From the NCBI RefSeq assembly GCF_050908995.1, contig NC_135133.1, forward strand, positions 682,001 through 746,000: DNA of 64,000 bases. Reading direction: 5' to 3'. The stretch comes from Andrena cerasifolii (lineage: Eukaryota; Arthropoda; Insecta; Hymenoptera; Andrenidae). Positions 45,412 through 56,340 of this stretch are shown here, piece after piece. Made by a program: the position numbers and the translations under genes. The notes beneath the pieces were generated by a model. That model saw nothing but the letters and a program-made list of their open reading frames with translations, did no database searches and was not told the origin of the DNA. Position 1 is the stretch's first letter. Each line of letters opens with the position of its first letter.

Positions 45412-47280
45412 CCCTGATAGCCAGATCTGGGCAGCAGAATCTGCCGGCAGCTGCGATGCAGCCTACGTCCGCATTCAGCTACGGTTCTGCCGGCAGGGTC
45501 TGCTTGTCAGGGTCTGCCGGCAGATCGACGGCAGGTCCTGCTGCTCGCCTGACACATCCAACAGCGCCATCTGAAGGCCACAATTGCCAAAGAATTTCCT
45601 ACGCGTGAAGTCACATGGACCAACGTGCATCCCTACCCCACATGACCAACAAGCAGATTCTACAGTTTATTAAATAATTAATTCTACTTATTTCAAAAAG
45701 TATTTATTCTTTCTTTAATAATATACAGGATCAGTGATTACAATTGTTACAAAATAATATAAGCGCATATAAATCCAACGAGGGACTTTCAACATTTACA
45801 TTTACAAATCCACGTCCCGTAACCACTGGTACCTAGTAGGGGCGATATCAGGAAATTTCATTCAGTATTTTCGACTTCTTTTTTGTGTAGAATCATCATG
45901 TTCCGCGTTGTGTTAGCGCTGAAAACAAATACAATATTAGCATAAAATTAAACGTAACGTATGAATAAACAGAATACATGCGATACTTACTTCAGCTCCA
46001 TCTCCACACAGTACACAGTCTAGGCGATCATACATGCTCCTGCGAACATTAAAATTTATAAGAAAATATGTCTTAAATTATTATCTACTAAACAAGACGC
46101 TGAACATTCGCACTTCGCACATAACCCTACTTTTCTGTCTTCTAGATAATGCGAATCTCGATGTCCGCGACGTAGATAATTAGAAATTATTCAATTCCAT
46201 AATTACGTTTGCCTTCTGGATACGCCGAGATGATTTGTTTGAATATTGATGGATGGGATTACTTAGAATATTCTTTGAGCGTACGTCTTCAAGCACAACG
46301 GGCAACGGGTGCCACTTCCAGTTTTCGAGGTCTGAGGTGGCAGTCACTGACGGTGGCAGTCAGTGCCGGCAAAATCGAAGAATATTCCAAGTAATTTCAT
46401 CCATCAACATCCAGACAAAGCATCTCGTCGTATCCAGAAGGCAAACGTAATTATGGGATTGAATAATTTCTAATTATCTACGTCGCGGACATCGAGATTC
46501 GCATTATCTAGAAGACAGAAAAGTAGGGTTATGCGCGAAGTGCGAATGTTCAGCGTCGTGTTTAGTAGATAATAATTTAAGACATATTTTCTTATAAATT
46601 TTAATGTTCGCAGGAGCATGTATGATCGCCTAGACTGTGTACTGTGTGGAGATGGAGCTGAAGTAAGTATCGCATGTATTCTGTTTATTCATACGTTACG
46701 TTTAATTTTATGCTAATATTGTATTTGTTTTCAGCGCTAACACAACGCGGAACATGATGATTCTACACAAAAAAGAAGTCGAAAATACTGAATGAAATTT
46801 CCTGATATCGCCCCTACTAGGTACCAGTGGTTAGGGGACGTGGATTTGTAAATGTAAATGTTGAAAGTCCCTCTTTGGATTTATATGCGCTTATATTATT
46901 TTGTAACAATTGTAATCACTGATCCTGTATATTATTAAAGAAAGAATAAATACTTTTTGAAATAAGTAGAATTAATTATTTAATAAACTGTAGAATCTGC
47001 TTGTTGGTCATGTGGGGTAGGGATGCACGTTGGTCCATGTGACTTCACGCGTAGGAAATTCTTTGGCAATTGTGGCCTTCAGATGGCGCTGTTGGATGTG
47101 TCAGGCGAGCAGCAGGACCTGCCGTCGATCTGCCGGCAGACCCTGACAAGCAGTTCCTGCCGGCAGAACCGTAGCTGAATGCGGACGTAGGCTGCATCGC
47201 AGCTGCCGGCAGATCCTGCGCTCTCCTGGCAGACCCTGCTGTCAATCTGCCGGCAGACTGCAGGCAGATGGCTATCAGGG
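45412..47280. mobile_element. palindromic transposon, 1869 bp, TA target duplication
   Basis: Ends CCCTGATAGCC and GGCTATCAGGG; arms of about 900 bp around a centre near 46345. DR1 copy 2 shows the empty site (GGAAATATATGTAAT on the reverse strand near 41245), so a TA duplication is confirmed. The outer 200 bp are rich in CTGCCGGCAGA motifs. Both arms contain an exon-like segment with canonical splice sites (see findings). No transposase ORF. Confidence 0.93.
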
Positions 47281-47381
47281 TATGTAATTAACGAAAAAAA
47301 AACTTATCCTAAAAGGGACTTGGATGTTTGAGGCTCGAACCTACGTTTAAAAAGTTCGCAGCGGTATAACAGCTCGACACT

Positions 47382-48288
47382 TTTATTTTTTTTTTACTGA
47401 TGTTTATTGTCGGACTACATAACAATTGATACATAAAATGCTTATGGCACCAAAAACATTAGAAAATTACCATTACTTTTTATAGTTTTACCGCTTGTTC
47501 AGAGCTTCTGAATCTTACACTCAGTCTTTAATTTGCTTAATTATATATTATTTGTAGTATTGGGTGTTAAGGTCTGTAGTAGACCATCGTGCGCTGCCAT
47601 TTTAGTTTTGCTAATATGAGGGGGAAAAAGTCCAAATGATGAAAAAAAACCCTAAAACGATATTTTGCGTTTAAACCTTACAACTAAATCTTATGTCTAC
47701 ATGCTATTTGTAATGGTTTTATATTAGTATTGCACTATGTTTTCGGACTGTTGCGTTAAATAAGTAAGTCTGAGTAAGTTCACGCCGTCTGTTATGGTGC
47801 TCAGCCATATGTGCACTATTTTCATTTAGCCACCAGTATTTATTAAAATTGAGTCTGTGGAAATCATAAAAATCTCGCTCAGATATCTTAGTAGAATACT
47901 TAAATAAGTTGCTATCATGGATATTAGCGTTCTGGTTGTATGCAATGCATTTGTTGGCTTTATTACACCGCCAGTGATAAATTAGGGGTATATTATTTTC
48001 GTCCTGAATGAGTCCCATTTTATCGCAGAAGGTGAACGCCTGCGGAGTAATTGTCTGGTGGCCGCGTCATCACTCAGCTCTATTACTGTTTTGACTAGAT
48101 TATTATTTATAAATGGGAGCTTACTAAGGTAGTCTCTAGTTAGTCTTATGACGAACAAGTCAACACGCGGAATCTCAGCCTTGTCGTATAATGTTTTGTT
48201 ACTAATGAAATGCTGCCAGTCTGAGGATTGGGATATGTATAGACCCAAGCAAGCCCGTAAGCACTTTCTTTCCAGGCATCTAGCTTTT
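47382..48288 (-). pseudogene. 5'-truncated Jockey-like LINE, 3' end of ORF2
   Basis: Flanked by the 10-bp duplication GCTCGACACT (47372-47381 and 48289-48298), with a poly(A) tail (poly-T on the plus strand at 47382-47396). On the minus strand it encodes the C-terminal end of a LINE ORF2: CLERKCLRACLGLY, LYDKAEIPRVDLFVIRLTRD, then after a frameshift near 48000 IPLIYHWRCNKANKCIAYN to about 47719. It carries no RT core. The insertion splits the tRNA-like head of DR1 between box A and box B. Confidence 0.9.
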
Positions 48289-48965
48289 GCTCGACACTCT
48301 ACCGCTGCGTCACCGACGCCGTTGGAAAGTGCGATAGATACTTTAAAATGTAAGGCGCATAACAGTTTCAAATGATTCGGTTTCTTCAGTTTCTTTAATT
48401 CCTATGATGTTTTGCTGTACGTATAAACATTGAAGATCGCATAAATCACTTATTTCATGAAGCAATTCGACGTATAAGTTACTCTGACACGGAAAAAACG
48501 ACGCAAACATCGGTTTTTAATGTTTTTAGCTGCGGCACACCAAATTGAAAAATCTGAAAAAAATTCAGGACAATAGTAACAATGATACGTACTTACAGTA
48601 AAAATATAATTATAGTGCCAAGACTGCTTCGATACACAATCGGCATTTTTCAGCATTTTTTGGCGTTTTTTATTTTTCACAGCTTGGTTTTTCAATTTAA
48701 AAATCTGAAACAATTGTCTAATATGTGCCCCGACAACAGAAATGCCTGTGATTTTTTTCAAAAATTTTCATCCCCTAGTATAGGAGAAATTCGGCAAGAA
48801 CCTGATTTCCTGTTTTTGCCCTTTACTACCCTCCTGGTGGAGATACGAAGTTGAAAATTGCCACAAATGTTTCTTTTTTAATAAGCTTTCGAATGATTCA
48901 TCGTGAGTCGAATTCGGTTCAAGGGCACATTTGACCATCTTAACCGGCTATACCCTTTATTAGCG

Positions 48966-49272
48966 CAGACGAATTTTTTCTTCGATTATTATTTTAAGAA
49001 ATACGATGCTCAAGTCCGGTTTTTTAAATGAAACTATTTTTTTTTTTAGAACACTTGATAGTGCGTTTCAAGACAAATTCAATAACCTCGAATGTATACA
49101 CCTTATTTCATCTGATTCTGCAAATTTACTGATTATCACTGGTACAGGGTGATTCTTTCGGTGCGCCTGTTAAAGAGATGCCGCCTGGTACCCCGTGCCT
49201 AGGACAACCTCCCGCAGCGCCTCACCGAATTCTATGGCTTTCGACCCTCGAAGGGGTTGGAGTGCCTACTAA
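48966..49272 (+). repeat. fragments of two palindrome families
   Basis: 48966-49140 matches part of the arm of the palindrome at 15037 (TTCGATTATTATTTTAA, then a diverged GATACGATGGTCAAGTTCG). 49146-49272 matches the reverse complement of about 36105-36200 (GGCTTTCGACCCT, GTTGGAGTGCCTACTAA), the centre region of the 35-kb inverted duplication. The latter is the target of the next element and resumes at 56341. Confidence 0.75.
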
Positions 49273-49723
49273 AGGTCTGTGCACACATATCCGTTCCGTG
49301 TCCGTGCGGTGTCCCTAATTTCACTGACAACTGTGTAGGAGGCCTGCTCTGGCCCGGTCAGCCTCAACTCAGCCGTTTCTACAAGCCTGCTGTACAGTTC
49401 TTTCAGTCAGTACGTGACAAAACTGTTCGTACACTCTTCAAAACAGAATAAAATTTTTAACATTGGTCCAAACGACGTGATTCTTTTGTTAGAAGCTAGA
49501 AGTATTAATTTCCTAAGTAGGTGGCATGTTTCGTCATTTTGAAAAAATTCGCAATTGGTCAGAATACCGAAGAAATGAAGGTCGCTTTTCCACTTTTTTT
49601 CTGTGCCTGTAATGAAAATTTAAAAATTCCTTAAGTAGGTATATATATAATCTTTTTATTGATCCCCTAGGGGTTACAATTTCCCAGACAACCTTCTCCT
49701 TTACATTTTACCCTTAAAACTAC

Positions 49724-50922
49724 TGTTACGAGCCGGGGCTGCGGCAACGCGAGAGGCCGGCGAGAAGGGTATTTCCCAAGGAATACGGTTTATGAATTTG
49801 TTAGTTAGGTGCGCGGACGAACCTGATGCAAAATCAGGGAGCCGCTTGGATTATTGACGGCGAGGACGAACCTGATGCGAAATCAGGGAGCCTCTAGGAA
49901 TGGAGTCAAGCGCGGACGAACCTGATTCGAAATCAGGGAGCCGCTGGAGGGTGAAACGTCGTGAACGAACCCGATGCGAAATCGGGGTGTTACTAGGATG
50001 ATGTTCACAGACGAACTCGACGCGAAGTCGAGGAACTGTTAGGAGGTTGGATTATTCACAGACGAACCTGGTGCGAAACCAGGGAGCTGTTCGGAAGTTC
50101 GTAGACTCACAGACGAACCTGGTGCGAAACCAGGGAGCTGTAGGACACGGACGAACCTGATGCGAAATCAGGGAGCCGTAGGAGGGTTAAACGTGGACGA
50201 ACCCGATGCGAAATCGGGGAGTCGCGGGAAATGTTAGTAATGCCTCGTAACTCTTAATTTATGTTTGATACAACTCGAGCGGTAAAGTTGTATCAGTGGG
50301 TGAGTGCTACTAATATTATAAGGATCGCTGGGTAAAAGATGGGTTTTAACGAATCTACTCGATTTAGACGTGAACACCATTCGTGTATTCCGTTATCAAT
50401 TATAGTACAAATGTAAGTGTCGCGATTAAATAGTGTAGTAAATGTGTATAGATTACCACTAATTTGCTCGGTGTTGACGCACTGGCGATGCGGGGCGTAC
50501 GAGTGGCTATTTCAAAGTGCCCAATAGAATATAAACCGAACTCGCGGATTCTATGAGGTCAACTATGATTCTGACGGAGACTTTAGCTCGATCTTACTGA
50601 ATTCAACCGACTCGGTACGAGCGTGACACGACGTTATTCTACGCGTGACTGTACTGCTTTTAACTGCAGAGGGTAGAAACCAAAGGGTTTATATAGTCCC
50701 AAAAATGAGTGGGGATGCGTTAGAAATTTCCATATAAGGAAATTCTTTGGGGAAATTCATCGTGTCACTCCCGTTCCCATGGTCGTGATCCAGATGGTCG
50801 AGATCATGACCCTCCTTAGTGGTATGTGATAAGCAAAAGGATTTTAGGGCGTTTTCCCTTCGCAGACGCGAGCTCGAAAAGTGGTTGAGAGCGGCGTATG
50901 GGAAAATTCCACATACGTAACA
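49724..50922 (+). mobile_element. complete solo LTR of the hairpin-array family, 1199 bp
   Basis: TGTTACGAGCC..CATACGTAACA with a 4-bp duplication CTAC (49720-49723 and 50923-50926). It is the only copy of three with both ends and without an internal insert, so it defines the family. No internal retrotransposon sequence is present in the window. Four-base duplication suggests a Gypsy-type integrase. Confidence 0.93.
49811..50226 (+). other. array of nine covarying hairpins inside the LTR
   Basis: Each unit reads N4-ACGAA-N6-GCGAA-N6'-GAR-N4', where N6' complements N6. Inner stems seen: CCTGAT/ATCAGG, CCCGAT/ATCGGG, CTCGAC/GTCGAG, CCTGGT/ACCAGG. Outer stems seen: GCGG/CCGC, GAGG/CCTC, ACAG/CTGT, ACGG/CCGT. 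Two units have altered loops (GCAAA, TCGAA), and in the last unit the outer stem does not pair. The units are 30-60 bp apart. Function unknown. Confidence 0.85.
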
Positions 50923-50926
50923 CTAC

Positions 50927-53900
50927 CTTATCTTATCTTAATCTAACTTAACCTAATTACTAATTTCTAATCCCGCTCGCTCGCTCGTCCTCCCTCCTCC
51001 TCACTCTACCCCCACCTTCGCCCGCACGCACACCCTCCTCCGTCTCCTGGACCTCCGGTTTCACACACTTCCCCTCTCACTCCCATTCCTCCACTCACAC
51101 CTCCGACCCCCCCCCCCACACACCGCACTTCTTTCCTCCAATTTCCTCATTCACTGCTCCCCCTCCCCCTCATCCCCTAACACCTCCATCGCCACCTCTT
51201 GCAATCCCCTCTCTATCCCTCAGCCTGTACATACCTCCCACACGTGTTCCCACGACTCCTTCCCCTGCCTACCTATTCTATACCTTCTATTCTCCTCCTC
51301 CTCCCAGTATCTCCCCGCCTTCATCTCATTCCCTAACCTAAATCTCACTACCCTCTTCCACCTATCCTCCCTCCACCCATTCTTTATATACCCCGGTACC
51401 CCCATCCCTTTCACCCTCCCGTACCATTTATTATATCTCGCCTCTCTTATCCTCCTCCACCTCTCCTCTTCTTGCAACCTTCTCTCCCTCTCCACCAACT
51501 CCTCCCCACCTCCTTCACCGTTCACCCTCTGTCCTTATAATACTGTTCCCTTTCCTCCTCCCACCCTTGCAGAACCCTTCCCCTCCTCATCCCTCTCTTC
51601 ATTTCCTCCCAGCACTCCCTTGCCAACATCCTCCCCCCTTCCCCTCCTCTAGCTTCCTCTCATATCCCCATGCCCTCAGTCCCCGCCCCTCCCTTCATCA
51701 TCCCCCTCAGTAGTTCTTCCCTTACCATATACCCTGGGGTATTCCGGTCCACCCTCAACACCCACTTCATATATCTCTCCTGCAGCCCGTGCACCTTTTC
51801 CCTACCTTTCCACCCCCACACCTCCACCCCATAACTAACAACCGCCCACACCAACTTATCAAATAGCGAAAGCCATCTTCCTCAGTCCTTCCCAAATTTC
51901 CTTTTCCCAATCCCCCACACCTGCCCCATCACCGCAGCCCCCTTTCTTACCCTGTCCTTCACGTGTTCCTCCTGTCTTCCATTTCCTATCAGCGTGTACC
52001 CTTCCACCTCCACACCACCTTGCTCCACCTGCCCCCCCCCTTCTATACCTCATCACTTTCGTTTTCTCCACATTGACCTGTAACCCCTTCCCCTCTACGT
52101 ACATCTCTAATTTCCCCATCATCCCCTTCATCCCTTCCACATCTTCCGCCAGTACCGCCACATTGTCCGCGTAAGCCAGAGTATATATCTTTCTATCCCC
52201 CAGCTTCACCCCCCCCCAACCGCCCCTCTCCAGCTCTTCGTCCATGTCCGCGGTCAGGAGTGTGGACAGAATTGGGCTTAGCGAGTACCCCTGCCTTACC
52301 CCTTTTGCCCTCCAAAACCTCTCCCCCTCCCCCCTTCCTATCGTTTCCCTCAATACCTCCTCACACCTCACCACCAGCCCTTCCCTCACCCCCTGTCCCT
52401 CATAGTCTTGGCTAAAACCTCTCTGTCCACCGAGCAAATGCGGCCTTCATATCGACAAACAATAGCACCAACCTCCTCTCATTTCTCCATATTTGCCTGT
52501 TTATCACGTAGCTTAGTGTATATATGTTGTCGATACAGCCCACCCCCCTCCTAAACTCCGTTTGACTCGGTGGCAGCAGCTTCTTTACCTCTACCTCGAC
52601 CCTTAGCCTCTGTGCCAGTACCGACGCGTATATCTTATACGCCGTCTGCGTTAAGGTAATCCCCCTGTAATCTTCTACCCTTTCTCTGGTCCCTTTCTTT
52701 ATCACCGGTACCACCACCCCCTCCTTCCAACCCTCCGGCCACCCTTCCCTCCTCCATACCCTGTTGCATAGTACCCACAACCACTTTTCAACCTCCCCCC
52801 CCCGTACTTCCACATCTCATTCTGTATCCCATCCCCTCCCCCCGCCTTCCCGTTCTTTAGACTCTTCACCACCCTTCTTATTTCCTCCCATCCTATCTCC
52901 CTCTCTCCATCCCTCTCCCTCACCCTCCCTTCACCTTTCAACACCCTACACTCCACCCCTCCCAACAGTCCCCTGAAATACTCGTCCCATTCCTCCATTT
53001 TTATTCTTTCATTCACCCTCCTTCTCCTTCCCCTCTCTCTGTTCACCACCTTCCACACCTGTCCTTCTCACCCCCTCCAGTTTCCTTTCCCAACGCTCCA
53101 TCTCCTTCTTCCTCTTTTCCTCATACATCCTTCCATATAGCCTCTTCCTCTCTCTGTAATCCTTCCCGTTTCCTCTCTCCCTTCTCCACTTTCTCAACTC
53201 CTTCCTCACCTTACTCTTCTCCCCCCTATTAATCCCCTCACTCCCCACACCCTCTCTTCCATCCACTCCCCTATGTTTTCTAACTTCCTTTGTAGGTCTC
53301 CATTCACATACACCCCCACTATCCTCCACCACTCCCCCTCCATCCTCACATTTTTCGTCAGGATTCCTTCTTCCTCACCTCCATTAACATTCCTCCGATA
53401 GCTCTACCCTTCTTCTTGTCCCTCCGTGCCGACTGTCTAATCCAGACATACCCCCTGGGTAGCCTCCTTTCTATATACCCCCCCCCCTCCTCCATCCACG
53501 TCTCACTCATCACTATCACGTCCCACTCCTCCAAGCCAAAAATCCTCGTCTTTGTTCCCGACCCCAGCCACGATCCAGAATGCAATCTTGTACATACCCT
53601 CCCCTTACTCTCCTCTCCCTCCCCCTTCCCCCTATCTTTCGTTTCCCTGTTCCTCCACCCATCTTTCTCTCAGTTCATCCCATCTTCTCATCTTTCCGTT
53701 CACTCACATATTCATGTATCCCACCTGTACCTTCTTTCCCCCCTCCCGCTCCTTCTCCGCCTCTCTTCCCACCTTCTATCTCGCCTTTCTTTCCTGCTCC
53801 GTGAAATCATCATCTATCCTCTCCTTCCTTCCCCTCAGTTTTTTTCTCGCCTCCATCACCTTTATTTTCTCCTCCCTCCCCGCCAGCTTTACCAAAATCA

Positions 53901-54580
53901 AACCGCTGCCTTCCTTTCCTTTTCTCCCTACCCTTCTCACCTCCCTTATCCCCCCGTCCTCCATTCCCATCGTTGCCCACAACTTCTTCACCTCCTTCTC
54001 CTCCTCCACTCCCTCTACCCCCAGCCCCTTACCACCACATTATTCCTTCTCTCCTCCCTCTCCTTCTTGTCCTGATTTAACTCCATCCTTCTCACTCTTA
54101 ACAAACAATCCTCCACTTCTCCCCCCTCCCCCTCTCCATACTACCCCTTCCTTCCTTTTCCCTTTCCCATTTCTCTATCTTCCCTATCATTTCCTTCACC
54201 CTCCCATCCCTCTCTACCATCCTCTGTAACCTTTCTTCTATCTTTTCCCTCCTCCTCTTCTCCTCCCTCCTTTCCTCCTCCCATTTCCTCCTTCCCGCTC
54301 TCCCTACTTCCTCACATGCCGGCTAGATTCCTCTCCTTACTCCTCTACCTACCTCTTCCCGCCACACAAATCCTATCCCCCTACCTAACCTCCAAACCGC
54401 TCCCTTGTCCTGTTTCGCACTTTGCCACCCACTATCCCTGCCCTTTTCCCTTTATTCTCCCATCTTCATCACCTCTCCCCTACTTTCTCCACTCACTCCC
54501 TATCCTCTCGTATCTCCCTTCACTCACACTTTCTTCACCCAACTCACGCCACCAAATACACAGTTCTGACACGCCCACGA
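50927..54580 (-). pseudogene. GA-rich LINE, copy 2, ORF1 trace to 3' end
   Basis: Minus-strand order: an ORF1 trace (53776-54009, LVKLAGREEKIKVMEARKKL), the start of the endonuclease (DVIVMSETWMEE, 53358-53585), a linker (53009-53332) and RT pieces from 53058 to 51859. The RT pieces include VEDYRGITLTQTAYKIYASV and LLFVDMKAAF. The catalytic box reads LAYADNVAVLAED, so the second Asp is Asn. The C-terminal part is at 51220-51854. Most of the endonuclease after its first 75 residues is missing, and frames change at least five times. The 3' tail is a GATAAGATAAGG-type repeat near 50940. It is dead. Confidence 0.88.
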
Positions 54581-54844
54581 CCGGAAACGGGAGTCCCCTT
54601 AAGCAGGTAGATTTAAGTAACTTTTACTCCAATGCTGGTATATAGTAAAACATCTGGTTTCCTGTAAATGGGTGCTTTCCTCGACATCACCAATTCACTG
54701 CTAATTATTAATATAAAAGTACATTTTAATCTATACAAATTCATCCACACGCTATTGTATTAAAAAATTACACGCAATTACTCGCGACGAGGGCCAACGC
54801 ACTTCGCGTAGGGACTCGGGAACAAGTAGTTTGCGCGCGCGAGG

Positions 54845-55115
54845 TCCCTTTAAATCCCTTATCGCTCGAGTATATACACGCGCGCCAATATCAAAACAGA
54901 AGGACGCGCGACGATTGGGTGCAAGAAAAGGTTGGCCATAGGGATGTCATTATATTAGGACCAATGGGACCTGTGTTCCTTGCAGACGCGAAGTTTCCAC
55001 CTCTTCATAGTAATATCTCCCGCCTTCGGCCCAACATTTCTTGCAGTCAATACGTCGCGTATCCTTTTGTTTTGATACTGGAGCGCGTATATTTTTATAT
55101 ACTCTAAGCGATAAT
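54845..55115. repeat. short foldback, CGAGTATATACACG-ended
   Basis: TCGCTCGAGTATATACACGC on the left mirrors GCGTATATTTTTATATACTC on the right, with CAATATCAAAACAGAAGGA and a mirror inside. Related to 36822-37075. Confidence 0.7.
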
Positions 55116-56340
55116 ATATCCGTCCAAAATTTGAACTACCTCTTTTGTGCCTATGTCCCTCCAGCAAGTGTATTGGTGCTCATCGCGAGTAATTTAGATT
55201 TTAGAAGTTCATGAAATACCTAATTCATGAAAAGGTCCCTTTTCATGTCTAATGCTGTTTATGGGATGAACCCAATGCTTCCTCTTCGCTCGTTTTTTAC
55301 TACATCTTTTGTGTAAAATTCAAATAGATAACGCTTCAAACTCATTCATTCTTTCAGAGACATATTTTGCCCAAAACTGTGTGGGGCACGAGAAGATATT
55401 TTTTATTGAAGAACAAATGATCGACACCTATCGCGATACGTGTTTCGTATCGAAAGAGTCCGCTCGTTTCCACGTTTCATCTGTAGACTTCAGACAAAAA
55501 GTATCGTGCGGCCGACGTTTGCAGGGTAGATAAAATCTGTATCCCCATAGGAGAATCGTCGTGTGAACGGTTCTTATGGAAGCTAATCAATGGAAAATCG
55601 GTATGCATCATACACATATCGCGATACAAGTATCGCCGTGTGAAAAAGCTCTAAAGTTTGCGCATCCTGTTGAAACGCACATCCAGCTCCATTTCCCTAT
55701 CACCCAGCATTCATGCATCCGATCATACCCTATACCTTACCGCGCAAAATTCAAATACAAAACTCTTTTCATTACAATCATTAATAACGATCAGAATTAT
55801 ATCATGTTTGGTATAATTTTCATTGCAAAAACTCCAGCAATCCATTGGTGGTATTTGTATGAAGATCTAATATTAATTATAGAAATTCCCATTTTCATTA
55901 CTGAGTGGCCTATTGCTGTCCTTGTCTTTATGACTCTAGGGTCCAGGACCCCCGAAACGCGTAGTGCGAGAGCTTCGACCCGAGAACCTTTCACGGTCAT
56001 AAAAAAAGCTCGTCCCTTTCACCTTTCCGTGATTTCAGGATTCCGTCAGTCCAAATGCCCAAATATCGTTGGCAATCAAATTTTAGTTTCACTGAACGGA
56101 TAGGGGTTCTACACTGACATCTGCTGACAGCCCTGACACGGTTAAGTATGCGCTGCTCCATTGTAAAGCACGCAATCGGTATTTTTTAACACTGATCCTC
56201 ACGGCCCGGAACTGACGGGTACGGAGAGACCGTCGAATTTCACGGAACTGACAAGTGGGCGCTGCACCATTCCAAAACAAGCAACCGATATCTTTTACGA
56301 CCACGGAACTGACACGGAACGGATATGTATGCGCAGGCCT
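55116..56340. other. right part of the PIF-like element, no gene recognised
   Basis: Several open frames (for example 55576-56103) lack recognisable motifs or neighbours. The final 250 bp contain repeated CGGAACTGAC motifs leading into the terminal inverted repeat. Confidence 0.45.

Larger units (their letters stand above)
45340..48965 (-). repeat. dispersed repeat DR1, copy 3, carrying two insertions
   Basis: Reverse complement of 40480-41300. It is split by a palindromic element (45412-47280) and a LINE fragment (47382-48288). Outside these inserts it aligns with copy 2 from its TATAGCCGG block (48960) to the ATATTGATCG block (45380). Confidence 0.85.
49273..56340. mobile_element. PIF/Harbinger-like element, 7068 bp including nested inserts
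   Basis: Inverted ends AGGTCTGTGCACACATATCC and, from the right, AGGCCTGCGCATACATATCC, both followed by GTTCCGTGTC. TAA lies on both sides (49270-49272 and 56341-56343). The related copy around 36100-36112 (reverse strand) reads GTGCCTACTAAGAAATGAG with no insert, confirming the 3-bp duplication typical of PIF/Harbinger. The inserted sequence contains a solo LTR (49724-50922) and a LINE (50927-54580). After subtracting these, roughly 2.2 kb remain without a recognisable transposase, so it is probably non-autonomous. GGAACTGACACGG-like motifs recur near the right end. Confidence 0.85.

Noticed and set aside
47372..48298. Same-site integration of two LINEs (this one and the ORF1 LINE at 10 kb)
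   Set aside because: The 5' junctions differ by about 8 bp relative to the DR1 head and the second lacks a visible 3' junction, so site specificity is kept only as a question.
49811..50226. Hammerhead ribozyme (CTGATG..CGAAA resembles the core)
   Set aside because: In other units the same bases become CCCGAT, CTCGAC or CCTGGT while pairing is kept, so the hammerhead core is not conserved and no three-stem layout fits.
49811..50226. CRISPR-like array of short repeats and spacers
   Set aside because: Eukaryotic LTR context, degenerate covarying units and non-uniform spacing; no cas genes.
53416..54229. Pro/Ser/Leu-rich plus-strand ORFs in pyrimidine-rich DNA (also 18401-19120)
   Set aside because: They are antisense shadows of GA-rich minus-strand LINE coding sequence.
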